Shown here: positions 5,960-9,117 of the stretch, piece after piece
Layout: every line of letters begins with the position of its first letter
How positions within the stretch are numbered: position 1 is the first letter of the stretch
Source of the DNA: a bacterium
GTDB taxonomy: Bacteria; JAMCPX01
DNA: 9,117 nt
Direction of reading: 5' to 3'
Assembly: GCA_021789095.1 (NCBI GenBank)
Contig: JAJYJX010000104.1
Span: 1-9,117, forward strand
The notes under the pieces: model-generated
What the model was told of the DNA's origin: nothing
What the model saw: the letters and a program-made list of their open reading frames with translations, nothing else
The model's database searches: none
Translations under genes and position numbers: made by a program

Positions 5960-6796
5960 CTATTCTTTCGGCAGCAGCGATGCCGCCTGATTGAGCAGGA
6001 GCTTTATTTTCTCAACGTCCGTTCTGCTCTTTTTTAACCTGTTCTGCAATGCACCGTAGGCATCGTTCAGTTCTTTCAGCTGCTTTTTTATGTTCTCGAA
6101 TTCCGCTTTTGCAGACGCATTTTCCTTTGTTATTTTATCGTTGTCTACCTGCAGTCTTTTCACGGTGTCGTTTGCTTCTGTAAGCCATTTATCAATAACG
6201 TTTGTATGTTCCTTGTTCTCCTTGAGCTGTTTCTGGAGCACGGTCTCCCTTTCTCTGGCTGCCTTGAGTTCTGACTGTATGTTCCCGGTGCCGTTCAACT
6301 GTTCTTTTAACTTTTCATTTTCCTTCTCGAGCGTATTTATCCTGTCGTCCAGTGTGATCTTTTCCTGTATCATTGAATTAAGGTGTTCCTGCATCAGTTC
6401 GAACTCTTTTTCGGATATATGGAAACCTATAAGGTTCTGGACTTTTGATAGTATGACTTCTTCGCTGAACGGCTTTAACATGTACTCGTCAGCCCTTATC
6501 TTCAGTTTCCTGTGCTGTTCGAAATCTTTTGGCTTTGCATCCTTTGAAATAATGATAATGGGCACCTTCTTTAAGCTGCCTTCCTCCCTGTACCTTTTGC
6601 AGAGCAGGTAGCCGTTTGAATCGGGCAGCTCCACGGATATGATGATGAGGTCCGGCCTGTCTTTCCTGGCAAGCTGGAACCCGCTTTCGCTGTCAAGCGA
6701 CATGTTTATCCTGTAGTTCGCCGGCTCAAGCGCATTTGTTATGAGTGCCTGGTATTCCACATCGTTATCCACAAGTAAAATCTTTTTTGACGGCAT
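5960..6796 (-). CDS. Pseudo-receiver (REC-like) protein with long coiled coil, FrzS/AglZ-like
   Basis: Residues 4-125 form a receiver fold: KILLVDND, a strand at 49-55, VPIIIISKD at 78-86 and EYMLKPF at 104-110. The phosphorylation site is not intact. Where the phosphoacceptor Asp is expected (PDLIIISVELPD, 48-59) there is Ser54, and the second acidic pocket residue is Asn11. The Ser/Thr switch (Ser84) and conserved Lys108 remain. Residues about 129-275 are a charged heptad-like coiled coil with no DNA-binding or enzymatic output domain. From memory, the layout and stretches such as NGYLLCKR and QHRKLKIRADEY resemble the Myxococcus motility proteins FrzS and AglZ, whose pseudo-receivers act by protein contacts rather than phosphorylation. 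This protein is much shorter. A structural or localisation role is inferred. Its ATG overlaps the metH stop by one base (TGATG), implying coupled translation. Confidence 0.85.
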   Translation of the reverse strand: MPSKKILLVDNDVEYQALITNALEPANYRINMSLDSESGFQLARKDRPDLIIISVELPDSNGYLLCKRYREEGSLKKVPIIIISKDAKPKDFEQHRKLKIRADEYMLKPFSEEVILSKVQNLIGFHISEKEFELMQEHLNSMIQEKITLDDRINTLEKENEKLKEQLNGTGNIQSELKAARERETVLQKQLKENKEHTNVIDKWLTEANDTVKRLQVDNDKITKENASAKAEFENIKKQLKELNDAYGALQNRLKKSRTDVEKIKLLLNQAASLLPKE

Positions 6797-9117
6797 CAGT
6801 GTATCCCGAAAAATATTTTAATACGTTCAACCGCCGACATCGCGTCCCTTGCATAAATGTCAGCCCCTATTTCTTTTGAGTATTCTTCTGTCAGTGCAGC
6901 TCCGCCTACAGCGATCGGTATATTCAGCCCGTTCTGCCTGACACTCCTCGTCACGTTGGCCATCTCTGACATGGTAGTTGTCATGAGTGCGCTCAGACCT
7001 ATCAAATCCACCTTGTTCTCCCTTGCCTGTTTTATAATCTCTTTTGTCGGAACATTTTTACCGAGATCAATAACATCAAAACCGTTATTTTCAAGTAATG
7101 TTACAACAATATTCTTGCCTATGTCATGGATGTCTCCCTCGACCGTTGCCATGAGGATTTTTTTATGCCCCTTTTGCTGCTGTTTTTTCATGTCCTGTTT
7201 TAACCGTGCAAACGCCTTTTTCATGGTCTCCGCAGAGAGCATGACCTGGGGAAGGAACAATTTGCCTGATTTAAAAAGCCTGCCGACAACATCCATACCG
7301 GGTACGAGCCCGTTGTTGCTTATCTTCAGCGGATCATGTCCCTGGGCAAGCGCATCTTCCACCATGCCTACGATGGTATCCTCGCTGCCCTTTATTACTG
7401 CGTCCTGTATTTTCCCGAATATGTCCATGGTTTCCGTTTTTACACCCGAGGAGGGTGCGGGGCCTGCATCTGAAAATGCCGACAGGAAGCCTCTGGCATT
7501 TTCGTCCCTGCCCAGCAGCAGGGACGCGGAAAGGAATGCTCCCTTTATATGTTCGTCAAGCACATTTACTATTGCACAGCCGAGCCCGTTTGACATCGCC
7601 ATTGCGAGAAAATGTGAATTCAAGATGTCCCTTGCAGGGAGGCCGAACGAGACATTGCTGAGTCCTATGATGGACGGCATCCCGAGACCGTCAGAGATCG
7701 CCCTTATGGCTTTTAGCGTTTCAATGCCGCCTGAAGGTTCTGCACTGATTGTCAGCGTCAGCGCATCAACTACAAAATTGTTTTCTTTTATCCCCATGTC
7801 CCGTGCCGTTTGTATTATCTTTTTCGCAATTGCTATCCTGCCGGATGCCTTTTTAGGGAGCCCGTCCTCATCGACAGGCAGGATCACCGCAGCTGCACCG
7901 TATTTCTTTATAAGCTTCAGCGTGGGGACAAGCCTTTTGTTCTCACCGGTCACGGAATTGACAAGCGGTTTCCCGTCAACCGCCTTCAGGCCGGCTTCTA
8001 CCGCGCTTAAATTGGATGAATCTATCGAAACGGGCAGTGTTGAGACGGAGTTTACTGCAAATATGGCTTTCGTCATCATGGCCGGTTCGTCTATGCCCGG
8101 CACGCCTACATTAACGTCGAGTATATGGGCGCCTGCCTCCTGTTGCAGCCTTGCCTGTTCGCGGATGTACCCGGTTTTACCCGTTTTAAGCTCTCCAGAA
8201 TATGCCTTTTTGCCCGTGGGATTGATCCTTTCCCCGATAAGGAGCGTGTTATTCATTGAAACAAGCTCTGCAAACCCTGTTCTGCTTGCCAGCCGTATGG
8301 CCGCGTCCTGTTTTACTTCATACGAAAGGCTGTGTTTCAGTTTAAGGCCTGTTTCGGCAATATGCCTTATGTGCTCAGGTGTTGTCCCGCAGCATCCGCC
8401 GTACACCCTCACCCCAAGAGCGATTGACTCCTCCATGTGCTCCGTCATCTGTTGGGGTGTTGCAGGGAAGGTTGTGATACCGTGCTTCAGTACAGGCATG
8501 CCTGCATTTGCCTCTGATATAAGCGGCAGGGACGTTACCTTTGACATCCTTTTTATGATGCTGTAGATGCCTTTTGGCCCCAGGCTGCAGTTTGCGCCTA
8601 TGACATCTGCACCCATTGCCTCAAGCACGATAGCGGCGACCTCCGGCGTGGTACCGAGGGTTGTCCTGAAATCTTCATTGAATGTCATCATTGCCATGAC
8701 AGGGAGGTCTGTTACCTCCCTGATGGCGATCATAACTGCCTTTATCTCTTTTATATCCATCATGGTCTCTATGGAGAACAGGTCGACTCCTGATTCAAGC
8801 AGCGCCTGTACCTGCTCCCTGTAGATATCAACCGCTTCATCAAACTCGAGGTTCCCGACAGGCTTCAGGAATTTTCCTGTCGGGCCTATATCTCCAGCTA
8901 CAAAAGCTTTATCAAGTGCGGCCTTTCTTGCATTGCCGGCAGCAGCACGGTTTATATCCCCGACCTTCTTTTCAAGCCCGAAATCCTTGAGCTTTATCCT
9001 GTTCGCACCGAACGTGTTGGTTTCCACGATATTTGCGCCTGCACCGATGTACTGCCTGTGGATGTCGACCAGCAGGTCTGGCTGCTGCAGGTTCAGCAGT
9101 TCCGGGGCCATGCCGGG
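6796..9117 (-). CDS. metH: Cobalamin-dependent methionine synthase, short form (5' end outside window)
   Basis: MetH moves the methyl group of 5-methyltetrahydrofolate through cobalamin to homocysteine, giving methionine and tetrahydrofolate in the cytoplasm. The frame is open to the right edge. The ATG at 9111 falls inside the conserved PGMAPELLNL stretch, so a few dozen N-terminal residues are missing. Numbering from that Met, the homocysteine domain has ETNTFG (30-35) and zinc ligands Cys175 (GANCSLGP), Cys240 and Cys241 (GGCCG). The pterin domain starts near GERINPTGKKAYSG (293-306) and includes DVNVG (332-336). The cobalamin cap is around 570-640, and the B12 domain has EGDIHDIGK (658-666) with lower ligand His662, then LSALMT and GGAAL. 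It stops at residue 771 right after this domain, lacking the AdoMet reactivation domain of E. coli MetH, like the short Thermotoga-type enzyme. It is the first operon gene visible here. Confidence 0.95.
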   Translation of the reverse strand, partial: PGMAPELLNLQQPDLLVDIHRQYIGAGANIVETNTFGANRIKLKDFGLEKKVGDINRAAAGNARKAALDKAFVAGDIGPTGKFLKPVGNLEFDEAVDIYREQVQALLESGVDLFSIETMMDIKEIKAVMIAIREVTDLPVMAMMTFNEDFRTTLGTTPEVAAIVLEAMGADVIGANCSLGPKGIYSIIKRMSKVTSLPLISEANAGMPVLKHGITTFPATPQQMTEHMEESIALGVRVYGGCCGTTPEHIRHIAETGLKLKHSLSYEVKQDAAIRLASRTGFAELVSMNNTLLIGERINPTGKKAYSGELKTGKTGYIREQARLQQEAGAHILDVNVGVPGIDEPAMMTKAIFAVNSVSTLPVSIDSSNLSAVEAGLKAVDGKPLVNSVTGENKRLVPTLKLIKKYGAAAVILPVDEDGLPKKASGRIAIAKKIIQTARDMGIKENNFVVDALTLTISAEPSGGIETLKAIRAISDGLGMPSIIGLSNVSFGLPARDILNSHFLAMAMSNGLGCAIVNVLDEHIKGAFLSASLLLGRDENARGFLSAFSDAGPAPSSGVKTETMDIFGKIQDAVIKGSEDTIVGMVEDALAQGHDPLKISNNGLVPGMDVVGRLFKSGKLFLPQVMLSAETMKKAFARLKQDMKKQQQKGHKKILMATVEGDIHDIGKNIVVTLLENNGFDVIDLGKNVPTKEIIKQARENKVDLIGLSALMTTTMSEMANVTRSVRQNGLNIPIAVGGAALTEEYSKEIGADIYARDAMSAVERIKIFFGIH

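Noticed and set aside
5235-5990. 251-codon open frame on the + strand opposite purN
   Set aside because: purN has all catalytic motifs on the other strand; the antisense product shows no domain.
5960-6796. Considered as a conventional DNA-binding response regulator
   Set aside because: There is no helix-turn-helix or other output domain after the receiver-like fold, only coiled coil, and the phosphoacceptor is missing.
6857-8566. Long open frame of 569 codons on the + strand opposite metH
   Set aside because: It is fully antisense to the well-supported metH, has low-complexity Ser/Pro/Phe-rich translation with no recognisable domain, and arises from the codon bias of the true frame.

Overview
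The window carries nine protein-coding genes and no recognisable rRNA, tRNA, CRISPR array or insertion sequence. Two genes run off the edges. The gene set (acetate-activating acetyl-CoA synthetase, short cobalamin-dependent methionine synthase, PurN, CutA, and a FrzS/AglZ-like pseudo-receiver coiled-coil protein), strong AAGGAGG-type ribosome binding sites, and frequent ATA and AGG codons suggest a bacterial chromosome. The pseudo-receiver protein most resembles proteins of Myxococcota/Desulfobacterota-type bacteria, so a deltaproteobacteria-like host is a low-confidence guess. No marker gene here fixes the taxonomy.

Left part, + strand: the 3' end of a trypsin-like serine peptidase gene (2-499), visibly more AT-rich than its neighbours; a 137-base spacer with a weak candidate promoter; then acsA (637-2532), which makes acetyl-CoA from acetate, ATP and CoA. 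Converging on acsA with a 7-base gap is a small CoA-binding (YccU-like) Rossmann protein on the - strand (2540-2929). A spacer of about 250 bases (2930-3178) follows. It contains a good sigma-70-like promoter for the CoA-binding gene, a 7-bp inverted repeat, recurring ATAACCG-like words, a possible small reading frame, and a hairpin overlapping the cutA stop codon.

Right part, - strand: a compact six-gene operon read right to left: metH (partial, 9117-6796), a pseudo-receiver/coiled-coil protein (6796-5960), purN (5945-5289), an amine-oxidase/phytoene-desaturase-like protein (5278-3956), an SRPBCC lipid/polyketide-binding-fold protein (3944-3504) and cutA (3523-3179). Junctions are 1-nt overlap, 14 nt, 10 nt, 11 nt and 20-nt overlap, and two ribosome binding sites overlap the previous stop codon, so the genes are very probably co-transcribed and partly translationally coupled. 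metH and purN both use one-carbon folates. The pseudo-receiver has lost its phosphoacceptor aspartate, and the oxidoreductase-like protein has degenerate FAD-binding signatures. Two apparently degenerate signalling/enzyme folds sitting between folate genes is the most unusual feature of the window.
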